NCBI RefSeq assembly: GCF_034344865.1 | Contig: NZ_CP133774.1 | Location: 3,224,001 to 3,288,000, forward strand | Reading direction: 5' to 3' | Source of the DNA: Pseudomonas sp. 10S4 | Lineage (GTDB): Bacteria > Pseudomonadota > Gammaproteobacteria > Pseudomonadales > Pseudomonadaceae | DNA length: 64,000 nt | In this document: positions 36,442-44,906 of the stretch, piece after piece | Numbering within the stretch: position 1 is the first letter of the stretch | How the letters are laid out: each line of letters opens with the position of its first letter | Program-made: the position numbers and the translations under genes | The notes under the pieces: generated by a model | Database searches by the model: none | Seen by the model: the letters and a program-made list of their open reading frames with translations, nothing else | Told to the model about the DNA's origin: nothing

Positions 36442-37406
36442 ATGTCAAATACTTTCATGTTAGAAAATGACGAGATTTTTAATGATTTTAAAAAGCACTA
36501 TGGCGCACTTTTTTTAAGGTGCTTGACTCGACTGATCATGGGACCATTGACCTAAGCCGAGGTGCTAGTACTGACGTCTGCAAGTATTGCGGAAAAGGGG
36601 AGGGAAACAACTTTTGCAAACGATTCTCACGCCATCCCCCTTGCTCTTGGTAACCATACTTTACTAGATACCTTGGAGTGCGATCAGTGCAATAAACATT
36701 TCTCGGTTTACTTGGAGGACTCATTTTCAAAATTTACACTGCCTCATAGAATTGTTAATACGATTCGAGGAAGGAGTAAACCAAAGTACAAAGATAAAGA
36801 TTTCGAAATCACGTTTTCCAGTCGGGGAAATATAGAGGTTAATATTCTGGAGGAAGGAGTTGGTAAGATTGATTTTGAGGCGGTAGAGACCGGTCATTTG
36901 TTGAAATACACATTTACTAGGCAAACTTATCGTCCTGTTGCAGTGTATAAAATGTTTGTAAAAATAGCGCTTGCATTAATGCCCGATGTTGATAGATCTC
37001 GTTTGGGGCTTTTAAAACAGTGGGTTCTGAGTAAAGACCATACGAGGATGTTTTCCGGTGTGCCTGTATTGCAGTATGAGTTCCAGGGGCTTTTGACCCT
37101 AATAAGCTGAAGTGTGGTTTATTTAAAGTTAAGGATGAGTTTGAGGGTGTGTATTTTAAATATGTACTTGTTCTGGTTTTTGGAAACTTGCAGTACAGTG
37201 TTGTTATTCCTGATCCGATGTCAGAACAAGGTGTCAGCAAAACCTTGCTTGCCTTTCCGGCGCTTGTTGATAGGGCCAGTATAGAGGAGTGTGGAGAGCC
37301 TGCTTTCGAGCATCTTTATTTTGAATCTGAAGATGCTGTAAAGGGGGAAAAGGTCGACATATGTATGCTTTTTGAGAAGAGAGAAAAAATTGATCCAGTG
37401 CCATAG
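36442..37406 (+). pseudogene. HNH_5-type endonuclease-like protein, broken at several runs
   Basis: From ATG 36442 (MSNTFMLENDEIFNDFKKHY) three corrections rebuild one 322-residue protein: one T in 36509-36515, a net two bases around 36597-36610, and one T in 37091-37094. The rebuilt N-terminal part has CKYCGK, DSHAIP and CDQC, the zinc and active-site frame of HNH_5 nucleases (CxxC, His, CxxC). The rest is alpha/beta of unknown role. Low GC relative to the phage body suggests separate acquisition. If the breaks are real the gene is dead. Confidence 0.7.
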
Positions 37407-37453
37407 AAGCTTTGGAGGTTGGATCTAACGAGCAAGGGGGCGTAAAGGGGTAC

Positions 37454-38134
37454 TTATTCTATCGGTTTGATCAGATCACTTCCCTGATTTCGTACGTTGC
37501 CCAAGACTTGATCAATCTTGAACCATTCGAACGCCTCCGTTGGTTCGCTCTGGAATAGCGCCATTTGTTCGGCGCGTTCTTTTTGTGTGACCGGGTCCAG
37601 CCATTCCCGAGCTAGTTCCGGCGAGAAACTCACTGGGCGCCGATCATGGATGTCGACCATGCCGCCGGCGCTGTCGGCGGTGATGATCACGAAGCCATCG
37701 TGTTCACTGGGTCCATGTTCGGCATTGGGGTACTGGCCAATTGCGGCGCAAAGGATCGGCGCTCGATCCTTCCGCCGAATGAGGTAGGGTTGCTTCTTCG
37801 GTCCGCCTTCATCCACCCACTCAAACCAGTTGTCGATGGCGATGATCGCGCGGTGTGGCCAGATCGCACGGAAGAACGGACCGTGGGCCACTTTCTCAAC
37901 CCGGGCGTTGATCGGCGCGGCTCGGTCTTTGGCCCAATGTGGCCGCCACCCCCAGCGCACCATGTCGGCGTGCAGCATGCTCTCTTCCTGGTGGAAGAGG
38001 GCGAGCTGAGTTGAAGGCGCGGCGTTGTAGCGCTCAAATGGTTGGTCGCCGGCGGTGTTGATCAGGGCGTTGGGCATGCTCAGCGCTGCCACGAAATCGT
38101 GTATGCCTCGGTATTGGGAAAGTCGTCCGCACAT
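37454..38134 (-). CDS. SOS response-associated peptidase (SRAP/YedK family)
   Basis: 226 residues. Starts MCGRLSQ: after Met removal Cys2 forms the thiazolidine crosslink with abasic sites in single-stranded DNA. The conserved YNAAPS, RWGWRPHWAKD, NARVEKV and final DIHDRRPV (catalytic His) are present. It shields abasic sites from cleavage. It is the downstream gene of an operon with a LexA box (38909-38928), consistent with the family's SOS association. The start is fixed by the requirement for Cys2. Confidence 0.93.
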   Translation of the reverse strand: MCGRLSQYRGIHDFVAALSMPNALINTAGDQPFERYNAAPSTQLALFHQEESMLHADMVRWGWRPHWAKDRAAPINARVEKVAHGPFFRAIWPHRAIIAIDNWFEWVDEGGPKKQPYLIRRKDRAPILCAAIGQYPNAEHGPSEHDGFVIITADSAGGMVDIHDRRPVSFSPELAREWLDPVTQKERAEQMALFQSEPTEAFEWFKIDQVLGNVRNQGSDLIKPIE

Positions 38135-38157
38135 GACTTCGTCCTCACGTATTGCTT

Positions 38158-38886
38158 TCAGCGTAGACCAGTGAACACCTGCTTCGTTACAAACCCTTTG
38201 CCGGCGCAAGTCGGGCAATCGTCGCGTTGTCCGAAACGATCAAGGCAGGACGGGCAAGTGTGAAACCTGGCCAGGTCGAGAAGCGGGCGTACCTTTTCGA
38301 ACGTACGCAGATTTTGGTTCTCTTGGGCGACTTGGGCGGTGTCGACCAGGACACGGTACAGGTCGGGATCCTCGATCGGCTCGTAAGTGACACCATCGAC
38401 AACTCGCTGAGTCTCGACGAGGTCGCACACCGTTCCGTCAGGCATGGTCAATGTGAGGCCGGTAATTCTGGCAATTGCTTTGGAGGCATTGAACACAAGG
38501 TTTGCCCCGTCGCCATCTGGATAAATTTTGCCGTCGTAGGTAGTCCGACTAGGGGCTGCGAGTGAGCTCGCGAAGTGGAAAATTGAACGACCAATACGTC
38601 CAAATAGTTCGGTTTTCCCGTGCGCCATAACGTCATAGGAAGAGGCGCCACAGTAGCGTGGCGGCGAATCATGCAGTTCCTCGACGACGTGCCAATAGGC
38701 GGCGTTCGCCAGTTCGTCCATGTCGAATTGCTCAAGCTTGTCGATCAAGCCTTCGGCGGCTAGGCCCTGGCTCATGGAGTGAAGAGTCTGGCGATACGCC
38801 TCCGGGTTCTGAACTCGGAAGGATGGGTTGTCGAGGGTCGAGCGCCACTGCTGAAGTCTCAGCGCTTTTGCCTGGTCGAAATTCAT
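38158..38886 (-). CDS. Hypothetical protein with C-terminal zinc motif, first gene of SOS operon
   Basis: 242 residues. A helical N-terminal part is followed by an unassigned middle region; the C terminus (FHTCPSCLDRFGQRDDCPTC) carries two CxxC pairs like the DnaJ zinc centre. The start lies 23 bp below a LexA box and the stop 24 bp above the SRAP start. Role unknown; DNA-damage control is inferred from the box and partner. Confidence 0.75.
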   Translation of the reverse strand: MNFDQAKALRLQQWRSTLDNPSFRVQNPEAYRQTLHSMSQGLAAEGLIDKLEQFDMDELANAAYWHVVEELHDSPPRYCGASSYDVMAHGKTELFGRIGRSIFHFASSLAAPSRTTYDGKIYPDGDGANLVFNASKAIARITGLTLTMPDGTVCDLVETQRVVDGVTYEPIEDPDLYRVLVDTAQVAQENQNLRTFEKVRPLLDLARFHTCPSCLDRFGQRDDCPTCAGKGFVTKQVFTGLR

Positions 38887-38908
38887 GGGGACTAATTCGC
38901 TGTACAGA

Positions 38909-38928
38909 TACTGGTTTTATGTACAGTA
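38909..38928 (-). promoter_or_regulatory. LexA (SOS) box
   Basis: TACTGGTTTTATGTACAGTA: CTG-N10-CAG core with flanking TA on both sides, the canonical gamma-proteobacterial LexA operator. It is 23 bp upstream of the start of the operon that ends with the SRAP gene. Confidence 0.85.
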
Positions 38929-39152
38929 ATTCAGCCGTGTGATTGCGGCGAGGGTTGGGCGACGAACAGCAGCTTTTAGGCGTCCGGAATTCGCTCATCG
39001 GACCTGGGACTGTCAAATGTCACCTGGTCGCATGCATCTATGTGAGCCACAAACCCGCGAGCGCGAGGAGGAGACACAACACGCTCATCGTTAAAAGCAG
39101 GTAAAGATAGCAAAACCTGTGGATTAAATGTCCAAGAGGGGAGAATAGACGC

Positions 39153-39563
39153 TCAAATTTTACCAGCCGAGTAATCCGGCTGAAGGCAGTTCTCGACCGC
39201 GTGAACAAATGCATCCATGGACCAAGGTTTCTGCAGATAGATTGTTGAAGCGGGCACCATAGCGGGATCAAGCTCAAGACCAGATGTCAGAATCGCAGAC
39301 GTCGTCGGCCATCTGGACTTTACCATTTCGATGAACTCCCCACCCTGAAGCCGGCCTGGCAGCCCCTGGTCAACGATCACCAGCGGACACCCGCCATGCG
39401 TCTGCAGTAGAAAAATAAAAGCCGCATCAGCCGTTCTGAAGTCCAGGGACTGAAGGCCGATCTCCGCCAAAATTTCCACCGTCAACATGCGCAAGGTTAG
39501 GTCGTCTTCAACAACGACTGCCCACCCCGTAATCGGTGAGAGATTTCTCCTTCCTACGTCCAT
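39153..39563 (-). CDS. Single-domain response regulator
   Basis: 136 residues. A receiver fold with acidic pair VVVEDD, phosphoacceptor Asp in LVIVDQGLPG, Thr/Ser in AILTSG and Lys in LQKPW. No output domain, so it would act by protein contact or as a phosphate shuttle. No histidine kinase nearby. An isolated CheY-like gene in prophage cargo is unusual. The 222 bp at 38931-39152 show no gene. Confidence 0.88.
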   Translation of the reverse strand: MDVGRRNLSPITGWAVVVEDDLTLRMLTVEILAEIGLQSLDFRTADAAFIFLLQTHGGCPLVIVDQGLPGRLQGGEFIEMVKSRWPTTSAILTSGLELDPAMVPASTIYLQKPWSMDAFVHAVENCLQPDYSAGKI

Positions 39564-39802
39564 GCTCGTTCCTTAATTGGCTCAATTCCACCAAAAGGCA
39601 GAGCAGCCCAGTGTAGGCGCCTTTTCTTGAGATTGATTCTTAAAGGTAAAGGGGACGTTTCAAAAAGATCGATATCAGCGATTGGAGCGAGAGAGGGTTC
39701 GTCCGAGCGACTGCATTCAACCCATCGCTGCCAGTGATGACTGACAGAAATCAGCTATAAGGAAACATCAAAGGTTTGCTTATTGTTGGCTACATAGAGT
39801 CA

Positions 39803-40186
39803 CTACGTGCGCCAAGACTGTTTATCGAACTCCGCCCCGAGCCATGAGACGTCTCCTTTCGCTGTTCTGCCAACATCCACCAGAAACGTCTGCCCATCTA
39901 GCCCTGGCTGTGAAAAATCAATGCCGCCATCTTTCGGCGTGTAGAACCGGCCCGCCGGCTGACGCGGACGGAATACCGAAAGTCGATAACGGCAATCATC
40001 AACGAGCGATGTGAAGTAACACACAAGGTGGCCGCCGGCTGTCTTATTTGACCAAACTTTAAAGTCGAGGCGAGCTGCCCACGTACCTTCCGGAATATCG
40101 GTATAAGCATACGACCGGGGTTCTAACCCGGCTTCTACTGCGGCGTTGTAACTCCAGGCACGCCGCGTATCTTTTGCCTCTTCCAT
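39803..40186 (-). CDS. Hypothetical protein
   Basis: 127 residues, starting MEEAKDTRRAWSYNAAVEAG. Soluble, beta-rich in the middle (WAARLDFKVWSNKTAGGHLV), ending DKQSWRT. I do not recognise it. It stands alone; 39564-39802 and 40187-40318 hold no visible gene. Confidence 0.6.
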   Translation of the reverse strand: MEEAKDTRRAWSYNAAVEAGLEPRSYAYTDIPEGTWAARLDFKVWSNKTAGGHLVCYFTSLVDDCRYRLSVFRPRQPAGRFYTPKDGGIDFSQPGLDGQTFLVDVGRTAKGDVSWLGAEFDKQSWRT

Positions 40187-40318
40187 AGCTTCTCCTCATT
40201 TTCATGTGATTTGTAATGTAGGCAAGGATGGTTTCTGTCGCACCCTATGAGCGTCCGCTATTAGCCCCATACTCTGCCGTATCCAGAAAACGGGGCCTGG
40301 TACTGGCAATGTTGCCTG

Positions 40319-40675
40319 TCACATGTTGCGAATGTCTTCGTTTGCTTTAAGTACGAACTCAAACCCGATTCCCACTTCCTTTAGCGTCTGTGCAACGCGG
40401 TCGACGAAGAACTCGGCTTGCTCTGGCAGTTCGTACAGGCCGTTAATCCGGATGATGGGCAGCTTGCCTTTGGATGGCGGATAGCTTTCCAATATCTCGC
40501 CGCTTTCGATGAAGGCAATGTAGGTATTGATTTTCTCTTGCAGCAACAATAGGTGCTCGCCCTGTTGGGCTTTGTCGCCCCATTTGAGGTGGTCGGTAAT
40601 AACCAGAATTACGTTTTTGGGTTCCCACTCTGGTACGGCAATAATATCGACGACTTTCGTTTCTACGATGGACAT
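40319..40675 (-). CDS. Probable immunity protein for the adjacent nuclease bacteriocin
   Basis: 118 residues, starting MSIVETKVVDIIAVPEWEPK, with KINTYIAFIESGEI and a central YPPSKGKLPIIRING. The pattern recalls the DUF6572 family. It starts 11 bp after the toxin stop in the same operon, the usual immunity location. Acidic, as expected for a nuclease inhibitor. Assignment by position and size. Confidence 0.75.
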   Translation of the reverse strand: MSIVETKVVDIIAVPEWEPKNVILVITDHLKWGDKAQQGEHLLLLQEKINTYIAFIESGEILESYPPSKGKLPIIRINGLYELPEQAEFFVDRVAQTLKEVGIGFEFVLKANEDIRNM

Positions 40676-40685
40676 GTCTGCTCCC

Positions 40686-41891
40686 TCAGAGGGGTGGACC
40701 AGGTCGAAGGATTTCGATTCTGGTGGGCGGTATCTTGGTGCCGCCGGGGAAACCGGGTTTCCCTTTACCTACGATGGTTGCACCAGTTTTCTCAATTTCA
40801 GGGAAGGCGGCCTTCTGATTCTTGGTCAGTGGCGCGGTTTCAGATGACTTGCATTCAACGCATGAAATCTCGCCGTCAGTGTCCCGGCCCATCATATCAA
40901 TCCGGGTCTTAACACCGCTGTCGGTTTTAACCGTAACCTCACGGACGGCTTCGGGCTTGGTTTTGCTGTACTCGCCGTAAGAGTCGTCTTCAAAGGCCTT
41001 ACCCTGCTTCTTGTTGTTCTCCAACTGCGTGCTGAGAACTATGTAGATCGGCTCAATGCCCGAATCAGGGAACCAAATAATTGCATCTTGGAACTCAGGG
41101 GGATGCGCAGGATTCGCCAACACCGTGTCAGATTGTGCTGTGGGCGGGTAGACCCACACCGGTGGCAACTGTGGAGCGCCTTCCAGTGCGGGAATACCCA
41201 GTACACCGTCAGGGCTTGCCGCTGGCGTCCAGGTGAGCCCAATCCCATTGCCGATGTCAGCAACGAATTTATCGCCATCTTTCTTGCCCTCGATGACGGG
41301 GACATTTTCCCATTCTGCTTTACCGCCCGTGTAGAAACCGTATGCGTTGACGGAGCCGTCCGGCAAAGTCTTCACGTTGACACGTACACGGGTGCGGCCA
41401 GTTTCAAGCGTTGCGTACTGGTCGTTCGTGTAGAAGGCGCTGTCAGGTGAAATGCTGGTGTTCGGTATCAGCATCCCAACCGTGCCCATTACAAAGCCAG
41501 CGCCAACAACACCTGATCCTTTCAGCAGGCCCAGTGACAGCGATCCGCCAAGCCGTTGAGCAATTGCACTGCCCGTAGCAGACCCGCCCACCAGTTGCAG
41601 TGGGGTGCCTTCGGCGGTAATTGCGGCCCCGGTGGCCAGCACTGCCCACAGTCCGTAGTCGGCCAGCTTCTCAACAGGCACAAATCCGGCTGGGTTCTTG
41701 TGATTGATTACACCGTCAGGAAGGTTGCAGCTCTTGGCGAACACACAGCCCATAGTGTCGGGCTTGTCTTCAGGCTTCGGTGCAAGGTCTTTGTATTCAG
41801 CCCAACGCTGGGCATTGATATCAACAGGCTCTACGCCGTTGTTGGTGCTAGTCGCATTGGGCAAAGCTGGTTTTGGTATGTAGCCAGACAT
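40686..41891 (-). CDS. S-type pyocin-like bacteriocin with nuclease C terminus
   Basis: 401 residues. N-terminal MGCVFAKSCNLPDGVI and a Gly/Ala-rich hydrophobic region (about 70-140) are followed by the pyocin S translocation domain (VNVKTLPDGSVNAYGFYTGG to ADIGNGIGLTWTPA). The C-terminal about 100 residues contain GVKTRIDMMGRD and CVECKSSETAPLTKNQK, an acidic-x-Lys (D...ExK) pattern of PD-(D/E)xK nucleases. No large receptor-binding N-terminal domain is visible, so it may be exported by contact-dependent means. The immunity gene follows. Confidence 0.85.
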   Translation of the reverse strand: MSGYIPKPALPNATSTNNGVEPVDINAQRWAEYKDLAPKPEDKPDTMGCVFAKSCNLPDGVINHKNPAGFVPVEKLADYGLWAVLATGAAITAEGTPLQLVGGSATGSAIAQRLGGSLSLGLLKGSGVVGAGFVMGTVGMLIPNTSISPDSAFYTNDQYATLETGRTRVRVNVKTLPDGSVNAYGFYTGGKAEWENVPVIEGKKDGDKFVADIGNGIGLTWTPAASPDGVLGIPALEGAPQLPPVWVYPPTAQSDTVLANPAHPPEFQDAIIWFPDSGIEPIYIVLSTQLENNKKQGKAFEDDSYGEYSKTKPEAVREVTVKTDSGVKTRIDMMGRDTDGEISCVECKSSETAPLTKNQKAAFPEIEKTGATIVGKGKPGFPGGTKIPPTRIEILRPGPPL

Positions 41892-42351
41892 GCAGCTTCC
41901 TTTCGTCCTTGGGAATTCCCGGCCTGATGCTGGGACAGAATGACGTTACCGGGAAGCTCGCGCACTGGCTGTAGGACAATTCCTAGTAGCAGTGCTGATT
42001 TCTCTGTTCCATGTCATTGCAGGGGGAGGATGGTAACCGCACTAGTATGTGGGTTTGAATGGTGGCATTTTGCGCACCCGCTGCCATCCTTCCGAAAGTT
42101 GGCTTCCGGCTGATTGCAATTGCCAGCCCGGGTCGGGCAGGGGGATTGGCGAAGGGGGAAAGACCTGGCAGCACTCAATTTTGGGTGGCTGTTCTGATGC
42201 GGCTGGCCGAAGTTCAGGTTTGTTGCGGAGAGGGGAGTCTCCTCGAAGCGCTGGTGTCTGTTTCGATTCGTTCGGAGTCTTGGAAAAACAGAAACAGACA
42301 CCTGAACAGACACCTAGTTGAAGCGGGTAAGGCTGGAGGCCTTGAAAACAG
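41892..42351. other. Non-coding stretch upstream of the bacteriocin gene
   Basis: 460 bp between the bacteriocin start and the tRNA fragment. Frames across it have no gene-like character. The 3' part has direct repeats of CAGACACCT (42296 and 42308 regions). The bacteriocin promoter is presumably within the first 150 bp, but no LexA box or tailocin-type dyad was seen. Confidence 0.4.
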
Positions 42352-42399
42352 TGGAGCGGGTGAAGGGATTCGAACCCTCGTTATCAGCTTGGGAAGCTG
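42352..42399 (-). tRNA. 3' fragment of tRNA-Gly(CCC)
   Basis: On the minus strand: anticodon stem-loop CAGCTTCCCAAGCTG (CCC anticodon), variable loop, T arm GAGGGTTCGAATCCCTT and acceptor end CACCCGCTCCA. The 5' acceptor GCGGGTG and a proper D arm are missing; the upstream bases (to about 42424) only vaguely resemble a D arm. It is therefore a tRNA remnant, the form left by elements that integrate into tRNA 3' ends, rather than a working tRNA. Confidence 0.75.
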
Positions 42400-42468
42400 C
42401 TGGTGAGCATCATTCGGCCAAGGCGGAGCTTGGGAACCGGCCACAATGCTGAAAGGCTCGACTGAGGT

Positions 42469-42666
42469 CTACGAAAGGGGCTTTTTACCCTGTTCTAGAT
42501 ATCTCCCGCACAAAGTTGCTGTTACGAAAATGGCTCCTAGTACAAGTGCGTAAAGTCCGTAACTTCCTTCTAAGCCAAGCCCCCAAATCATCCCCAAGCC
42601 CAATGCACAGAATATGCATAGTATTTGGGTGCCGTAGGCGATATCAGCAGTTGAAATAGCCCGCAT
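42469..42666 (-). CDS. Small two-helix membrane protein
   Basis: 65 residues, starting MRAISTADIAYGTQILCIFC. Two transmembrane helices (about 11-29 and 34-54), basic C terminus (GRYLEQGKKPLS). No family recognised. Confidence 0.55.
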   Translation of the reverse strand: MRAISTADIAYGTQILCIFCALGLGMIWGLGLEGSYGLYALVLGAIFVTATLCGRYLEQGKKPLS

Positions 42667-42776
42667 AATCTTTCCTCGGAGAGTGCTGGTCTTGCTGTTT
42701 CAAGGATAGCTGAGCAAGACCAGTGTCCTTCAATATAAAACGAAGCCACTCTCAATAGTCCGAGAGTCCACGTTAC

Positions 42777-43337
42777 CTACTTCGGTATCAAAACTGTGTC
42801 GATGACGTGTATGACTCCGTTGGACTGCATGACATCGGCGATGGTAATGGCAGCCTTACCGCCTTTGGCGTCCTCCACCCATAACTTGCCATCGCGCAGC
42901 CAGACCGTCAGTGACTCACCTTGAACGGTTGTCAGCATGACTTTACCGCCATGCATTTTGGCATCATCCATCAGTTGCTTAGCAGTATGAGTGCCGGCCA
43001 CCACATGATAGGTGAGGATCTTGGTGAGGTCGGCTTTGTGGTCCGGCTTGACCAGCGTGTCGACTGTGCCAGCAGGCAATTTGGCGAAAGCCTCATTGGT
43101 TGGGGCGAAGACTGTGAACGGCCCCTTGCTGTTGAGCGTATCGACCAGGCCGGCGGCTTTGACCGCTGCGACAAGTGTCGTATGGTCTTTAGAGTTGACG
43201 GCGTTTTCTACGATGGTTTTGCTTGGATACATGGCAGCGCCGCCAACCATCACGGTATCGGCAGCGAAGCTAAGTCCAGTGCTAATGCAAAAGAGGGTGA
43301 AGCAGGCGATAGCAATGCGTTTGATGAACGTATGCAT
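42777..43337 (-). CDS. Secreted fasciclin-domain protein
   Basis: 186 residues. A signal peptide (MHTFIKRIAIACFTLFCIST to SFA-AD), then one FAS1 domain with GPFTVFAPTNEAFAKLP and the C-terminal VIHVIDTVLIPK signature. FAS1 proteins act in adhesion at the surface. Good ribosome site (GGAGAC) before ATG 43337. A lysogenic-conversion gene if truly part of the prophage. Confidence 0.92.
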   Translation of the reverse strand: MHTFIKRIAIACFTLFCISTGLSFAADTVMVGGAAMYPSKTIVENAVNSKDHTTLVAAVKAAGLVDTLNSKGPFTVFAPTNEAFAKLPAGTVDTLVKPDHKADLTKILTYHVVAGTHTAKQLMDDAKMHGGKVMLTTVQGESLTVWLRDGKLWVEDAKGGKAAITIADVMQSNGVIHVIDTVLIPK

Positions 43338-43835
43338 GATGCGTCTCCTTGATTCTTCGACCCTTCGAATGAGGGGTGATGGATATACGTAGAAAACGGC
43401 GAACTGGATGCACCCCAGCGAAAATAAACTGAAGGCCGCTTTCGGCCCAGAGTGTGTAAAAAGGCAGATACCATTTGGAAGTCTGCGTTGCTACGTAAAA
43501 TCTGTCAGCGCTTGGCTAGCCGGCAGACCTGAAATTTGCGTAGGAACGCGATTTTCGCTCTGGTTCTGACCGTAATACCTGCTCTAAAACGTTTTTACAC
43601 AGCCTGGGCCGAATGCTGCCTGTCAGAAGGATTTGGTTTACCTATCGTTAGGATTTCCTGGCAGGACCGTGAACCAAGGAGGTGGGCTGGCGAGGGTGGG
43701 GCAAAAATGGGGCAAACCGTACGCCAATTCATGCCATTCAATGCCAATCAAGCGTTCGTGCATGCAGTGGTGATATACGCTGAGCCTCAATAAACACATG
43801 GGGTTGGGGCTTAACGACCGAAATACTCCAGCACA
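43338..43835. other. Right phage arm without clear genes
   Basis: About 500 bp between the fasciclin gene and the right junction. Reading frames here lack gene-like features. It contains the second copy of the 18-bp arm repeat (43696-43713). Confidence 0.45.
43696..43713. repeat. 18-bp direct repeat, right copy
   Basis: Identical to 532-549. A diverged form (GTAGGGCAAAGGAGGGGC, about 43909-43926) also lies in host DNA beyond the junction. Confidence 0.55.
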
Positions 43836-43876
43836 ATCGGCGTGTGCGAGGACAGATCGGAGATAGCTTTATTCAT
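43836..43876 (-). other. attR with displaced 5' end of mutS
   Basis: Minus-strand ATG at 43876 begins [13 protein letters not shown] and then reads IVLEYFGR and stop. The first thirteen codons equal those of mutS with synonymous differences, so this is the original host start cut off by integration. The core ATCGGCGTGTG at 43836-43846 matches 462-472. A start codon and upstream region remain, so the original mutS promoter would now direct transcription into the prophage right arm. Confidence 0.8.
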
Positions 43877-44034
43877 CGGAAATCAGGAAAACTCGTTGAA
43901 AGGTGTAGGGCAAAGGAGGGGCATCGGCCCGGCTTTTCCGCGATGGGCGCAAGGTTAACATGAGCGGTCCGCCGGACGCAGGCATGAAAGGCCTGTGACT
44001 TATTCTGCTTTTATTTACGTTTTATGCGCTCTAT

Positions 44035-44048
44035 ATGCAATTCTGCAT
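44035..44048. promoter_or_regulatory. Tailocin repressor box, copy upstream of the repressor gene
   Basis: ATGCAATTCTGCAT, a 14-bp dyad 37 bp upstream of the repressor start. It matches the boxes at 44937-44950 (ATGCATTTACGCAT) and 44960-44973 (ATGCATCAATGCAT), giving ATGCA-N4-YGCAT. Autoregulation is inferred. Confidence 0.65.
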
Positions 44049-44084
44049 TTGTTTTCCGGAAAAAGATCAAGCACTATTCGCGTT

Positions 44085-44819
44085 ATGCAAAAACGCAACG
44101 TTTCTACTGTCTTAAGAGCACTGCTCGATCAGCACGGGATCTCCCCCACGGAGCTTCACCGTCGCACCGGCGTGCCTCAATCCACTCTCTCGCGGATTCT
44201 CAGTGGGAAGATCGTCGATCCTTCGGATAAACATATCTCGAAGATTGCCGAGTACTTCTCTGTGAGCACCGATCAGTTGCGCGGGCGCGCGGATGTCGCG
44301 CCGGCCGCCGCTGCTGCGCGCGATCAACTACATTCCGAACTCAAGGACATAAGCTTGTGGGACGACGATACCCCTGTCGATGATGACGAGGTGTCGGTCC
44401 CCTTTCTTCGCGAGGTTGAATTGGCTGCAGGATCAGGAAGATTCGTCATCGAAGAAAGCGAGCGCTCTAGCTTGCGCTTCGGCAAGCGCAGTCTGCGTCA
44501 CAACGGCGTGCAGTTCGACCAGGCCAAATGCGTGACAGTGCGCGGCAACAGCATGTTGCCGGTGCTGCGCGATGGCGCCACCGTCGGCGTGAACGCCGGT
44601 AAATGCGGGATTGGCGACATCGTCGATGGCGACTTGTACGCCATCAACCATAACGGTCAGTTGCGGGTGAAACAGCTCTATCGTCTGCCGACCGGTATCC
44701 GTCTGCGCAGCTTCAATCGCGATGAGCATCCGGATGAGGACTACACCTTCCAGGAAATCCAGGAAGAGCAGATTGTCATCCTCGGTCACGTCTTCTGGTG
44801 GGGCATGTACGCCCGCTAA
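44085..44819 (+). CDS. Tailocin repressor (PrtR/CI-type, LexA-like)
   Basis: 244 residues from ATG 44085. An N-terminal helix-turn-helix (ISPTELHRRTGVPQSTLSRI), a linker, then an S24 peptidase: self-cleavage Ala-Gly in VELAAGSGRF, catalytic Ser in RGNSMLPVL, Lys in LRVKQLYRL. Like P. aeruginosa PrtR it should be inactivated by RecA after DNA damage and so release the tailocin genes. The linker and catalytic half resemble the broken prophage repressor at 7481-8279. It lies directly upstream of the tailocin promoter on the same strand. Confidence 0.9.
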   Translation: MQKRNVSTVLRALLDQHGISPTELHRRTGVPQSTLSRILSGKIVDPSDKHISKIAEYFSVSTDQLRGRADVAPAAAAARDQLHSELKDISLWDDDTPVDDDEVSVPFLREVELAAGSGRFVIEESERSSLRFGKRSLRHNGVQFDQAKCVTVRGNSMLPVLRDGATVGVNAGKCGIGDIVDGDLYAINHNGQLRVKQLYRLPTGIRLRSFNRDEHPDEDYTFQEIQEEQIVILGHVFWWGMYAR

Positions 44820-44836
44820 CCTCATAGCTGTCCGCT

Positions 44837-44863
44837 AAAACCCGCCCCTCGGCGGGTTTTTTT
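44837..44863 (+). terminator. Intrinsic terminator after the repressor
   Basis: AAAACCCGCC, loop CCTC, GGCGGGTTTT plus further T. It isolates repressor transcription from the tailocin operon. Confidence 0.85.
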
Positions 44864-44906
44864 CGCCTGCATAAAACCACCAGCGCCTTTGTTTTTGGGG
44901 CTTCCA

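Noticed and set aside
42049..42406. Open frames across the tRNA fragment
   Set aside because: They end in the peptide produced by reading antisense through a tRNA 3' end (GEGIRTLV type) and have no gene-like start.
42352..42424. Complete tRNA-Gly gene
   Set aside because: No 5' strand pairing with the acceptor end CACCCGCTCCA and no proper D arm.
43536..43793. 85-codon frame left of attR
   Set aside because: No ribosome site, odd composition, crosses the 18-bp arm repeat.
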